Positions 52,701 through 60,169 of a DNA stretch of 64,000 bases are shown piece by piece. A model generated the notes under the pieces. It was given only the letters and a program-made list of their open reading frames with translations, was not told where the DNA came from and ran no database searches. The first letter of the stretch is position 1. Each line of letters opens with the position of its first letter. The stretch comes from Hydrogenophilales bacterium. GTDB taxonomy: Bacteria; Pseudomonadota; Gammaproteobacteria; Burkholderiales; Thiobacillaceae. The stretch is taken from assembly GCA_023258975.1 (NCBI GenBank), contig JAHFRD010000004.1:186001-250000 (forward strand), read 5' to 3'. A program made the translations under genes and the position numbers.

Positions 52701-55273
52701 TGGTCGGCCTGCAAGCGCCCGGCGGCAAGCCCAAGGTGACGCGCCAGGGCGATCGTTTCAGCGGCCAGGGCGATCTGCTGGTGCCGATTCCCGGCGGCGG
52801 CAAGCAGAAGGCGCCGTTCACCTTCTCCAACTGGAAAGTGGCGGAGGATGGCGTCGCCGTGCTGGAAGGCGAGTTCAGCATCACCGATCCCGGCCTGCCG
52901 GAACTGCAGATGCCCGCCGTGAAAGGCCGTTTCACCCGCCTCGACGGCGTCGCCGGCAAGCAGGTGGAGGCCTGGCTGGACGCGCGCCTGACCAATGCCG
53001 CCTTGGTGGAATCGGCCTCCGCCAGCCAGGTGCCGCGCTGGAAGGGCGTCAAGGCCACGCTGTCTCCGGAGGGCGACTGGTATGCCTCCGGTCTGGCGAT
53101 GCCGGAATTCCTGGTCTACGACAGCGGCTTCCGGATCAAGCCGCAGGCCGTGACGCTCGACCTTTCCGCCAAGCAGGGTGGCGCGCCGGCCAGCCAGTGC
53201 AATGGCGCTGGCAATGCCTGGCGTGGCGTCGCCCTGGGCAAGTCCGACCTGCTGTTCTTCAATTTCGACCTGCCCGGCCCGGCGCCGAAAGCCTCGGTGT
53301 CCGACTGGGGCATCGATGCCGATGGTCTCTGCGGCAAGGCCGCCAGCGGCGCGGAAAGCCATGACTGGCTACGCGGCAAGATCGGCTGGAAAGGCGTCGA
53401 GGCGCAAGCCTGGAACGGCATCTTCAAGGCCACCTACGACGACCTCTGGGTCTACGTGCCCTGGCTCGACAGCAAACTGAGCGGCGCTGGCGATCCGGTG
53501 CTCCTGGCCGGCAAGGGCCAGGCGCAGGGTGGCATCAGCCTGGTGCTCAAGGGGCAGCCGAAAACGCTCAAGCACGGCCCGGTGACGCTGCGGGTCGACA
53601 ACCTGGCGTTCACCAAGACCCCGCTCGGCTCCGGCGCCAATCCCCCCTCGCTGCCCGCCGCCAGCGCCGATGCCTGTTTCGACTTCCAGGGGGAATCCCA
53701 GGTGTTCGCCAAGGACGTGTGTGTTTCCGGCCTCCATTTCGCCCTCGATGGCCGCGCCTACTTCGCCGGCGCTTCCAGCAAATCGGTCAGCCTGGCCGGC
53801 AAGAGCGGCAAGCTGGCGCAGGGCACGGTCAGCCTGAAGGAGGTGAACATCGGCGCCGGCGGCGGTGGCGGCCAGCGTTTGGGCTTCGATTTCCTCGCCG
53901 ACCTGAAGATTTCCCAGGCACTGCCCGCCGTGCCGGTGCCGGTGTCGTATCAGGTGAAGGAGCCCGCCACCAATCAGTACACCGGCAGCGGCCCTTATAC
54001 CGGCAGCTTCGAGGTGAAATTCGCTTCGCCCCTGGTGAAGGCCACGATCAAGCCCGTCTATGCCGGGCCCAAGGACGGCACCAGTGTCGCTTCCAATCCG
54101 GTGCTGCTGGCGCTGGCCGATCTCGGCTACGCCAGCGATGCTCCGCTCATGGTCGCCCTGGGTGGCGGCGACACGATCGTGTTCAAGGGCGATGTCGATC
54201 TCACCCAGTTCCAGGCGCCGGTGCCGCTGCATGGCGTGTTCCTGCTGGGTTACCACGGCGACACCGATTTCTGGGCGACCAAGTTCACCTGGTCCCTGCC
54301 CTCCGGCGTCGTGCTGGTACCCGGTGTGTTGAGCCTGTACGAATTCGGCGGTGGCCTCGGTTACCACGTCACCCGCGATTCCCTGGTCGGAGGCAGCCTC
54401 GACTTTGTCGAATTCAGTGCCGCCTCAGTTCCGGTGCTGAACGCCAGCGCGCGCGTCGGCACGGTCGATACCGGCTTCATCTTCTCGGCGCGCGGCGATC
54501 TGAACATCAAGCCGGGCGGCGGCGATGCCGGCGTGGACATGGTGTTCACCGCCTGGCTGCTGACCAACGATCACGGCGGCGGCGGGCCGATTTCGGGAAC
54601 CCTGGGCTACGGCGGCGGCGCGTTCACCGGCACGATGGGCGGCAAGTGGGGGCCGCCGGGCCTGGCCGACCGCATCTATGTGGAAGCCGATCCCACCGCC
54701 ATCGGTTTCTCCGTCGGCGGCGGCGACTGGTATTTCAAGGCCGGCAGCAAGGCCAATCCGATCACCGGCTACTTCTTCGTCGCCAGCGGCCAGGCCTGGT
54801 TCGATCTCAACAGTTCCGGCGGCCTGCATGTCGGCGCCAAGGCCCATGCCCGCTTCCCGGACATCCAGTGCGATGGCGGCACCTGCGCCTATGTCGACGG
54901 TGAAGTGGGCGTGGAAAGCGGTGTGCAACTCAGCCCGATCCAGATCGACGCGAAGGGCGGCGCCCAGGTCACCGCCAAGGGGTGTCTGGCCGGGGCGTGC
55001 GCGTCACTCAACGAATCCGTCAGCGTTTACGCGGCGGCGCCCAATCCGCTCAAGCTCGGCTTCGGCTACAGCCTGAGCGCCTGCCCCGTCGGCAAGCTCA
55101 ATGTCAGCCTGCAAGTGCTGCCCGGCGTCGATCCCGGCATCAGCGCCGACCTGTGCTCCTTCGGCGAGATCGGCGGCGCCATCGCTTCCGGAGTTTCCGA
55201 CGCCTGGGACGCGGCCACCGGTGCCGCCGAGGATGCCTACGATGCCGTCACTTCCTGCTTCGGACTCTGCTGA
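49781..55273 (+). CDS. Giant secreted protein, 1830 residues, IPT- and PKD-like domains
   Basis: One uninterrupted frame with AAGGAG nine bases before the ATG. It has a signal peptide (about residues 1-32), then an IPT/TIG-like domain near residues 100-185 (LGMYPNELAQGTSYSVTLSG). A PKD-like motif (VFVDWGDGTQEPL) lies near residue 540. Long beta-rich, Gly-rich stretches follow to near residue 1780. Cys are few. The C-terminus has an amphipathic helix (SDAWDAATGAAEDAYDA) and ends CFGLC. No known catalytic motif is visible. It is probably an extracellular or surface-attached structural protein. The family is not recognised. Confidence 0.8.
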   Translation: MPRATMAWIRFFPDSRRLCCLALLLAPFFAQASSPFAGDMTDGGASDAVAAPASKRGGFSPATDRVIVPAASDGLSAPATRAPGALKPLQPPTLMAPRVLGMYPNELAQGTSYSVTLSGENLNPTLKPDFGAGILVKGAPQLLYGGKLKVSIDVLPFALPGKRNLGIAAPFGAAVEQIVEFQVVQQAPKAAPPKATLVKLPEADLDKVFKGKIVLDAPPWCKQIASQAPPKGPDGKPLGQPTPIYQELHPTLDDSLLFLWHEQNKGLAERFEIRFHIHDKLLAKRDMAVPTGSGWGSIPHYRPDAALIGELFQALKLPAQTGQAGAGKYSLDAAKAKLAAGVSGSAEGGLGPAQAKADITWEVAGFREYAKSGVAKSALADLPDAPPVRLAAGFAPKANPASDAPPAQAAYSQYAKPELVDVEVELSERWPLYLPDAPTGLGCPSAVSGGLSVHNLDSATQNGKLAGASGFTYDRFRIQGQLNLGTSPYAAHVDKTQTSTPDTQTTVSTGFGGSVTLGSPSQVLFTTWRFDNVFVDWGDGTQEPLAAMLGGDAGDYDRGDAVNLDNSAIQYVHVYAGPGQYIVRLFQLGEDDIQGGGQQVAAQSADLGNPGAFSLYNAALNLAGGSQVQAAQAEAKYGQAVAKRAYMLFCQPLSIQHRSDPAANGPLKLVDIAVEGVATGNEVPKAGAVKAGKIVAKPQSKGVANVGGGGGVVSFAKQDTGALTLEKAKLNFNALAMLGGMPAYSTCDYQLTPYGLLHYTGQGEVRTRWYVDGMALPADAPRPVGPSQARPDSMLKNPPNTWGPPLVSGINLPAQSPVGLEKLGVHELRVEAEALPDSVHLFGMVAAALGGDAGAQAGLSNAAKMGALPKLGVLAGPKVPVQGKPGGGPGPVLNLMFNRGFDDTAPLKLAAAGKNYDYAPAKTVSDLPKVDTTPLAKNPPVWAVSEPQPYLVVGSDPAQPCTFDFPVADGLFKVVGLQAPGGKPKVTRQGDRFSGQGDLLVPIPGGGKQKAPFTFSNWKVAEDGVAVLEGEFSITDPGLPELQMPAVKGRFTRLDGVAGKQVEAWLDARLTNAALVESASASQVPRWKGVKATLSPEGDWYASGLAMPEFLVYDSGFRIKPQAVTLDLSAKQGGAPASQCNGAGNAWRGVALGKSDLLFFNFDLPGPAPKASVSDWGIDADGLCGKAASGAESHDWLRGKIGWKGVEAQAWNGIFKATYDDLWVYVPWLDSKLSGAGDPVLLAGKGQAQGGISLVLKGQPKTLKHGPVTLRVDNLAFTKTPLGSGANPPSLPAASADACFDFQGESQVFAKDVCVSGLHFALDGRAYFAGASSKSVSLAGKSGKLAQGTVSLKEVNIGAGGGGGQRLGFDFLADLKISQALPAVPVPVSYQVKEPATNQYTGSGPYTGSFEVKFASPLVKATIKPVYAGPKDGTSVASNPVLLALADLGYASDAPLMVALGGGDTIVFKGDVDLTQFQAPVPLHGVFLLGYHGDTDFWATKFTWSLPSGVVLVPGVLSLYEFGGGLGYHVTRDSLVGGSLDFVEFSAASVPVLNASARVGTVDTGFIFSARGDLNIKPGGGDAGVDMVFTAWLLTNDHGGGGPISGTLGYGGGAFTGTMGGKWGPPGLADRIYVEADPTAIGFSVGGGDWYFKAGSKANPITGYFFVASGQAWFDLNSSGGLHVGAKAHARFPDIQCDGGTCAYVDGEVGVESGVQLSPIQIDAKGGAQVTAKGCLAGACASLNESVSVYAAAPNPLKLGFGYSLSACPVGKLNVSLQVLPGVDPGISADLCSFGEIGGAIASGVSDAWDAATGAAEDAYDAVTSCFGLC

Positions 55274-55275
55274 CC

Positions 55276-57243
55276 ATGCGCCGCCTGCTCCCGCTCCTCC
55301 TTCTGCTCTGCCCTCTGCTGGCGTTTGCCGCCGCGCCCACAGCCAGGCCCGGCGACAAGGTCGTCACTCGCGTCTGGTCCGCCGGCGACGGCCAGGGCGG
55401 TGTTCGCCTGCTCTGGTTCGTGCCGCCGCAACGTTGGGGCCACGGCTGGCGGGTCGAGGACGATAGCGGCCGCGTCCTCGCCCGGCGCATCGTTCCCGCC
55501 ACGGATTTCGACGCGGGCAAGCAGGGCGGCGCCATCGTGCTCGGGATGAAGGCCATGTCGGATTGGGATTTCGCGCGTTCCGCCGGCCTCGCGGTCGAAC
55601 TCCAGGATTTGCCGCCGCGCCGTACCGGCTTCGTCCTGCGCCGCCTGGACGCGCGCGGCGAGCCCGACGGCGCCTGGCTCAAGACCACGCCCATCGACCT
55701 GGCGAGCGCCGCGCCGCCGCCACGCCCGCCCAAGGATTTGAGTGCCGAGGCCACGGCGGCGGGCGTCAAGTTGTACTGGCGGCCCAATCCCGGCCTCATG
55801 CCGCTCCTGGCCTATACGGTGGCGCGCGACGATGGCCGCGCCGGCACGCAGCTCTCAAGTCATTCGTCGGGCCGCCCCAAGAATGACTTGGCCCCCACGG
55901 GGGGCGGCTCGGACGCTTTTGCCGAGCTGGGGGCACAGCTGACCCGGCAACCCGTGGTGCTGGGCAACGATTGGGCGGCGGCGGGCGCCGCGTTCATCGA
56001 CCTCCAGGCGCCGACGGAAACCGAGGTCGTCTATCAGGTGCGCGGCATCGACCTCCTGGGCCGGGTATCGGCGCCGGTCGTGGCGCGCGTGTTCGTGCCC
56101 GATTTCACCGCGCTGAACCCGCCGCGCGGGCTCCAGGCGGATTCCGTCAAGACCCCGGTGCGGCTGCGCTGGCTGGCCAACGCCAGCGTGAATACCCAAG
56201 GCTATCTGGTGGAACGCGCTTTCCAGACCGCCGGCCCCTGGGAAGTGTTGAACCCGAGAGGCGGCCGACCGACCGAATACACAGACCGCGAAGCCCAGCC
56301 CGGTTCCACCCTGTTCTACCGCCTGCGCGCCATCGACCCGCGCGGCGACGTCGGCGAACCGGGCCTGCCGCTGCCGGTGAACGCGCGCGGCGAACCGCCC
56401 GCCGCGCCCCGGGGACTCGCCGCCGAAGTCGGCAACAGCCGGGTACGTTTGGTCTGGCGGGCGGCGGCCGGCGCCGCCGCCTACCATGTCGAACGCCGCG
56501 CCGGCGAGGCGAGCGCCTGGAGCCGCCTCACCACCACGCCCACCCCGGAAACCCGCTACGACGACGTCTACGGCGGCAGCCCCGGTGGCCGTTTCGAATA
56601 CCGCGTCTACGCGGTCGCCCCGGACGAACAGACCGGTGAAGCGAGCGCGGCTCTGAGCGTGGCCCTGCCCGACACCGTGCCGCCGCCGCCGCCGCAGGTC
56701 ACCGCCACTTCCGGCGAGAACGGCCGCGTCCGCCTCGCCTTCCGCGCCGCCGCGCCGGCCGAGGACACGGTCGCCGTGCTGGTGCTGCGTGGCGCCGACG
56801 CCGAAGACCCCGGCCTGGTGATCGGCGACCCGGTTCCCGTGGCGCGGGGTGAATTCATCGACACCTGGGTCGATGCCGGAAAAAACTACGTCTACCGTCT
56901 GGTCGCGCTGGACGCCGCCGGCAATCGCGGCGACCCCGGCCCGGCGGTGAAAGTGCGCGTCGGAGCGCCGCCGCTGGGTGTGCCGGAGCGGCCCGAGGCG
57001 CGCTATCTGGCGGAACCCTTCCCGCATGTGAAACTGACCTTCACCGCCCCGCCCCGAGGTCTCGCCGTCCTGGTCGAGGCGGGTGAGGGCGACCGCTGGC
57101 GCTCCGCCGCCGGCCCGGTGGCGGGCAATGAGGCGATCGACCTCGCGCCGCGCCGTGGCGCCGGTCGCTACCGGCTGCGCTATCAATCGGCCAACGGCGG
57201 CGTCAGCGAGGCTTCGGCGGAAGTGGGCGTCCACATTCCCTGA
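55276..57243 (+). CDS. Secreted multi-FN3-domain protein with in-frame repeat insertion
   Basis: A 655-residue exported protein: signal peptide (MRRLLPLLLLLCPLLAFA), an N-terminal beta region, then about four fibronectin-III-like domains (for example PPRGLQADSVKTPVRLRWL and PPAAPRGLAAEVGNSRVRLV). Residues about 194-221 are encoded by element B and read SSHSSGRPKNDLAP then TGGGSDAFAELGA, interrupting an FN3 strand-loop region. ATG 55276 lies two bases after the giant gene's stop. Likely an extracellular partner of the giant protein; no enzymatic motif seen. Confidence 0.8.
   Translation: MRRLLPLLLLLCPLLAFAAAPTARPGDKVVTRVWSAGDGQGGVRLLWFVPPQRWGHGWRVEDDSGRVLARRIVPATDFDAGKQGGAIVLGMKAMSDWDFARSAGLAVELQDLPPRRTGFVLRRLDARGEPDGAWLKTTPIDLASAAPPPRPPKDLSAEATAAGVKLYWRPNPGLMPLLAYTVARDDGRAGTQLSSHSSGRPKNDLAPTGGGSDAFAELGAQLTRQPVVLGNDWAAAGAAFIDLQAPTETEVVYQVRGIDLLGRVSAPVVARVFVPDFTALNPPRGLQADSVKTPVRLRWLANASVNTQGYLVERAFQTAGPWEVLNPRGGRPTEYTDREAQPGSTLFYRLRAIDPRGDVGEPGLPLPVNARGEPPAAPRGLAAEVGNSRVRLVWRAAAGAAAYHVERRAGEASAWSRLTTTPTPETRYDDVYGGSPGGRFEYRVYAVAPDEQTGEASAALSVALPDTVPPPPPQVTATSGENGRVRLAFRAAAPAEDTVAVLVLRGADAEDPGLVIGDPVPVARGEFIDTWVDAGKNYVYRLVALDAAGNRGDPGPAVKVRVGAPPLGVPERPEARYLAEPFPHVKLTFTAPPRGLAVLVEAGEGDRWRSAAGPVAGNEAIDLAPRRGAGRYRLRYQSANGGVSEASAEVGVHIP
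55855..55937. repeat. Element B copy inside the FN3 gene
   Basis: AAGTCATTCGTCGGGCCG through GAATGACTTGGCCCCCACGG to GCCGAGCTGGGGGCAC. The GTCATTC/GAATGAC hairpin is followed by the CCCCC-ACGG-GGGG palindrome. It aligns with the SPOR-gene copy in the same frame. Confidence 0.85.
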
Positions 57244-57250
57244 TCTCCCT

Positions 57251-57282
57251 TGTAGCGCCGGCATCCTTGCCGGCGTCTTTTT
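57251..57282 (+). terminator. REP-like palindrome acting as terminator after the FN3 gene
   Basis: TGTAGCGCCGGC-ATCCTT-GCCGGCG followed by TCTTTTT: the CGCCGGC arms (57256-57262 and 57269-57275) form a hairpin with a T tract, eight bases after the stop. The sequence is also a member of the REP-like family. Confidence 0.8.
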
Positions 57283-57378
57283 ATCCCGCCGCGCTTTGCC
57301 CAACCTACGACGCACTGTTGCCGGCTATGATCGCGGACATCCGCATCCCGTTTCCAACAGGTTTTCTTGAGGTATCCC

Positions 57379-58542
57379 ATGCTTTCCGGCCCCAGAGAGA
57401 TCGTCACCCCCTTCCGCCAGATTCCCCTCGATGTTCCCGAGGGGATGAAGGCGAACGAGTTTTTCAACAGCACCGAGAACCTCAACGATCTGGTTCACAA
57501 CAATGGCCTGTTGCAGAACCCGGAAGGACTGTTGCTCTATCGCAAGGCGCTGGGCCACAGCAACGAATTCGACACCTCGATCATCTACAACACCTCGCAA
57601 TCCATTCTCGATCCGCTTGGGCGCCCGGTGCGCCGCACCCAGGTTCCGGAGCCGGTGAAGAACGTCTGGAACCGGATGAACCAGGTGATCGTCGAGTACA
57701 TGCTGGAGCGGTATCCCGACCCGGACGAGACTCTGGTGCTGGCCGGGGAGGCGAGCCTGGACGCGACCTGGCCGCTGACTTCGCCGGGGGTGCCGAGCAT
57801 CCGCATGCTGCATAACCACTTCATCGTGTTCAACAAGGCCGAGTTGCGCGCAGCGCCCATCGCCGACGCCAGCAACCCCAACCTCACCGACGGTGGCCAA
57901 CATTCGCTGTTCCAGGCGCATATGCGCGATGTCTACCAGGCGTTTTTCGATGGACTCGATCTGCAAATCCTGCGTCCGTGCCAGTCCGGCTCCTGCCGCA
58001 TCGCGCTGACCGGCTATCCGCAAGGGCTGCCCAGCTGGGAAGTGGCCGGCGGGGTCGAGTCGCTGAAGGAAGTTCGTTTCTGGAAGGAATACGACACCAT
58101 CCTGAAAGGCTTCATCGACTTCTATCGCGCCTTCTTCGGCCAGGTGTCCACCCGCAACGCGCCACTGCCGCGCGACATCTATTTTCCGGAACTGGTGGAG
58201 GCGAAGTTGCAGTTCAACAACGATTTGTTGAAGACCGCGAAGATGGTGCGCGACCGCTGCATCCGGGACGCCAAGTACGCCAACTCGATTCGCTGGCAAC
58301 CGGCCTTCAAGCAACTCATCTACCGCAATGACGCCGGCAAGCTGATCGTCACCATCAGCCAGAATTCCATCGGCAACGCCATCACCGAACTGCTCGGCGT
58401 GGTGGTCAAACGCGTTCCGGACGCCGACGCCTACGGCCGCGCCGAGCCGGCCCTGATCGAAAAACTGCTGGAAGTGCGCCGCCGCCTGGTGGAATCCGAC
58501 CTGGGGGGAGGCATCGCCACCCCGCATTGGGGCGCGGCATAG
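57379..58542 (+). CDS. Unknown protein with HNHF motif
   Basis: A 387-residue protein without signal peptide or membrane segment. Notable features are SIRMLHNHFIVFNKAEL (about residue 155), which recalls but does not match the HIT motif, PCQSGSCRIALTGYPQ, and a helical C-terminal half (KEYDTILKGFIDFYRAFFG). ATG 57379 is preceded by a GAGG stretch; an in-frame TTG lies at 57367. It is the last gene before hfq and is separated from the secreted cluster by a terminator, so it may be independent. Function unknown. Confidence 0.75.
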   Translation: MLSGPREIVTPFRQIPLDVPEGMKANEFFNSTENLNDLVHNNGLLQNPEGLLLYRKALGHSNEFDTSIIYNTSQSILDPLGRPVRRTQVPEPVKNVWNRMNQVIVEYMLERYPDPDETLVLAGEASLDATWPLTSPGVPSIRMLHNHFIVFNKAELRAAPIADASNPNLTDGGQHSLFQAHMRDVYQAFFDGLDLQILRPCQSGSCRIALTGYPQGLPSWEVAGGVESLKEVRFWKEYDTILKGFIDFYRAFFGQVSTRNAPLPRDIYFPELVEAKLQFNNDLLKTAKMVRDRCIRDAKYANSIRWQPAFKQLIYRNDAGKLIVTISQNSIGNAITELLGVVVKRVPDADAYGRAEPALIEKLLEVRRRLVESDLGGGIATPHWGAA

Positions 58543-58633
58543 GCATGGAACCCCTGGCCCGCTTCGCGCGTCGCCGCTGACCGGCGGGAGGTGTCGGACG
58601 CGCGCGACGCCCCTCCTCAGCACCCGCCCGCAC

Positions 58634-58647
58634 TTGAATTAAATCAA
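58634..58647. promoter_or_regulatory. FNR/Anr-type box upstream of hfq
   Basis: TTGAATTAAATCAA matches TTGA-N6-TCAA. It overlaps a possible -35 (TTGAAT, 58634-58639) that is 17 bases from AATAAA (58657-58662). The hfq start is 83 bases downstream. Binding and promoter activity are inferred. Confidence 0.45.
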
Positions 58648-58729
58648 GGCCACGGAAATAAAACCCGATAAAATCCGCGCCCTCGATTCGAGTTACCTGC
58701 GTCACCCTCATTTATATAAAGGAATTTTC

Positions 58730-58987
58730 ATGAGCAAAGGGCAGCAATTACAAGACCCGTTCCTCAACGCGCTGCGTCAGGAACAGGTTCAGGTTTCGGT
58801 CTACCTGGTCAACGGCATCAAGCTCCAGGGTGTCATCGAAAGTTTCGATCCCTACGTGGTGTTGCTGAAAAACGCCGTCACCCAGATGGTCTACAAGCAC
58901 GCCATTTCCACCGTGGTTCCCGCTCGCCCGATCTCCGTGCAGCGCGCCAGCCCCGCTGCGGGCTTGGGTGCCAACGACGCCGACTGA
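58730..58987 (+). CDS. hfq: RNA chaperone Hfq
   Basis: An 85-residue Sm-like hexameric protein that pairs small RNAs with mRNAs. It begins [20 protein letters not shown]; Sm1 contains [20 protein letters not shown] and Sm2 contains [11 protein letters not shown], with the YKH core intact. SD AAAGGA lies seven bases before the ATG. First gene of the hfq-hflX-hflK-hflC run. Confidence 0.98.
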   Translation: MSKGQQLQDPFLNALRQEQVQVSVYLVNGIKLQGVIESFDPYVVLLKNAVTQMVYKHAISTVVPARPISVQRASPAAGLGANDAD

Positions 58988-58990
58988 TCG

Positions 58991-60169
58991 GTGTTCGAGC
59001 GTCCCGAACATGGGCAGGCGGTCGTCCTGGCCTCCCTGGATTTCGGTAATCCGGATTACTCCGAAAGTCTCAATGAACTCACGCTGCTTGCCACCAGCGC
59101 CGGCCTGAATGTGGTCGGCCTGGTCGAGGGCAAGCGAAGCCGGCCCGATCCGGCGCTGTTCGCCGGCTCCGGCAAGGCGGATGAAATCGGCGATGCCGCG
59201 CGTGCCGCCGACGCCTCCCTGGTCATCTTCAACCACGAACTCTCCCCGGTACAGGAACGCAACCTGGAACGGCGCCTGCAATGCCGGGTGCTGGATCGAA
59301 CCGCGCTGATCCTGGAAATCTTCGCCCTGCGCGCACGCAGCAACGAAGGCAAGCTGCAGGTGGAACTGGCGCAGTTGCGCCATTACTCGACCCGCCTGGT
59401 GCGCGGCTGGACTCACCTGGAACGCCAGAAGGGTGGTATCGGCATGCGTGGCGGCCCCGGTGAAAGCCAGTTGGAACTCGACCGCCGCATGATCCTCACC
59501 AAAATCAAGGGCATCGAGGGCCGCTTGGAGAAACTGGTGAAAAGCCGCGCGGTGCAGCGCCGCAGCCGGCAACGTGGCGGCGTGCTCTCGGTCTCCCTGG
59601 TGGGTTACACCAACGCCGGCAAATCGACGCTGTTCAATACCCTCACCCATGCCGGCGCCTATGCGGCCGACCAGTTGTTCGCCACCCTGGATACCACCTC
59701 GCGCAAGCTGTGGCTGCCGGATGCGGGGCAGCAAATCGTCGTGTCGGACACGGTCGGCTTCATCACCCGCCTGCCGCATACCCTGGTTTCCGCCTTCCAC
59801 GCCACCCTGGAAGAAACCATCCACGCCGATCTGTTGCTGCATGTGGTCGATTCCGCAAGCCCCAACCGCGAGCGCCAGATCACGGAAGTGGAAAAGGTAC
59901 TGACGGAAATCGGCGCGGAACGCGTGGCGCGGATCGAGGTCATGAACAAGCTCGATCTCACCGGCGCCGCGCCTCAGGTGGCGCGAAACGAGTATGGTAA
60001 GATCGCCGCCGTTTGGCTTTCCGCCAGGACGGGTGAGGGAGTGGATCTGCTCCGTGGCGTCCTCGCGGAGTTTGCCCGTGATCATCAACATGAAACCCGA
60101 GTGCTCGCGGCCCAAGATGCCGAACTTTCTCAAAGCTATGTGGAAACCAATCTCGATGGCCTGGAATGA
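58991..60169 (+). CDS. hflX: GTPase HflX
   Basis: A 392-residue ribosome-associated GTPase that splits stalled ribosomes. The N-terminal HflX domain contains FAGSGKADEIGDAAR, a helical linker follows (GGIGMRGGPGESQLELDRR), then the G domain with G1 GYTNAGKSTLFNTL (about residue 206), G3 DTVGF and G4 NKLDL. Start GTG 58991, three bases after hfq. Its 3' end overlaps hflK by 14 bases. Confidence 0.96.
   Translation: MFERPEHGQAVVLASLDFGNPDYSESLNELTLLATSAGLNVVGLVEGKRSRPDPALFAGSGKADEIGDAARAADASLVIFNHELSPVQERNLERRLQCRVLDRTALILEIFALRARSNEGKLQVELAQLRHYSTRLVRGWTHLERQKGGIGMRGGPGESQLELDRRMILTKIKGIEGRLEKLVKSRAVQRRSRQRGGVLSVSLVGYTNAGKSTLFNTLTHAGAYAADQLFATLDTTSRKLWLPDAGQQIVVSDTVGFITRLPHTLVSAFHATLEETIHADLLLHVVDSASPNRERQITEVEKVLTEIGAERVARIEVMNKLDLTGAAPQVARNEYGKIAAVWLSARTGEGVDLLRGVLAEFARDHQHETRVLAAQDAELSQSYVETNLDGLE

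Noticed and set aside
50984-53362. Open frame of 792 codons opposite the giant gene
   Set aside because: Same shadow effect; no start context and no domain.
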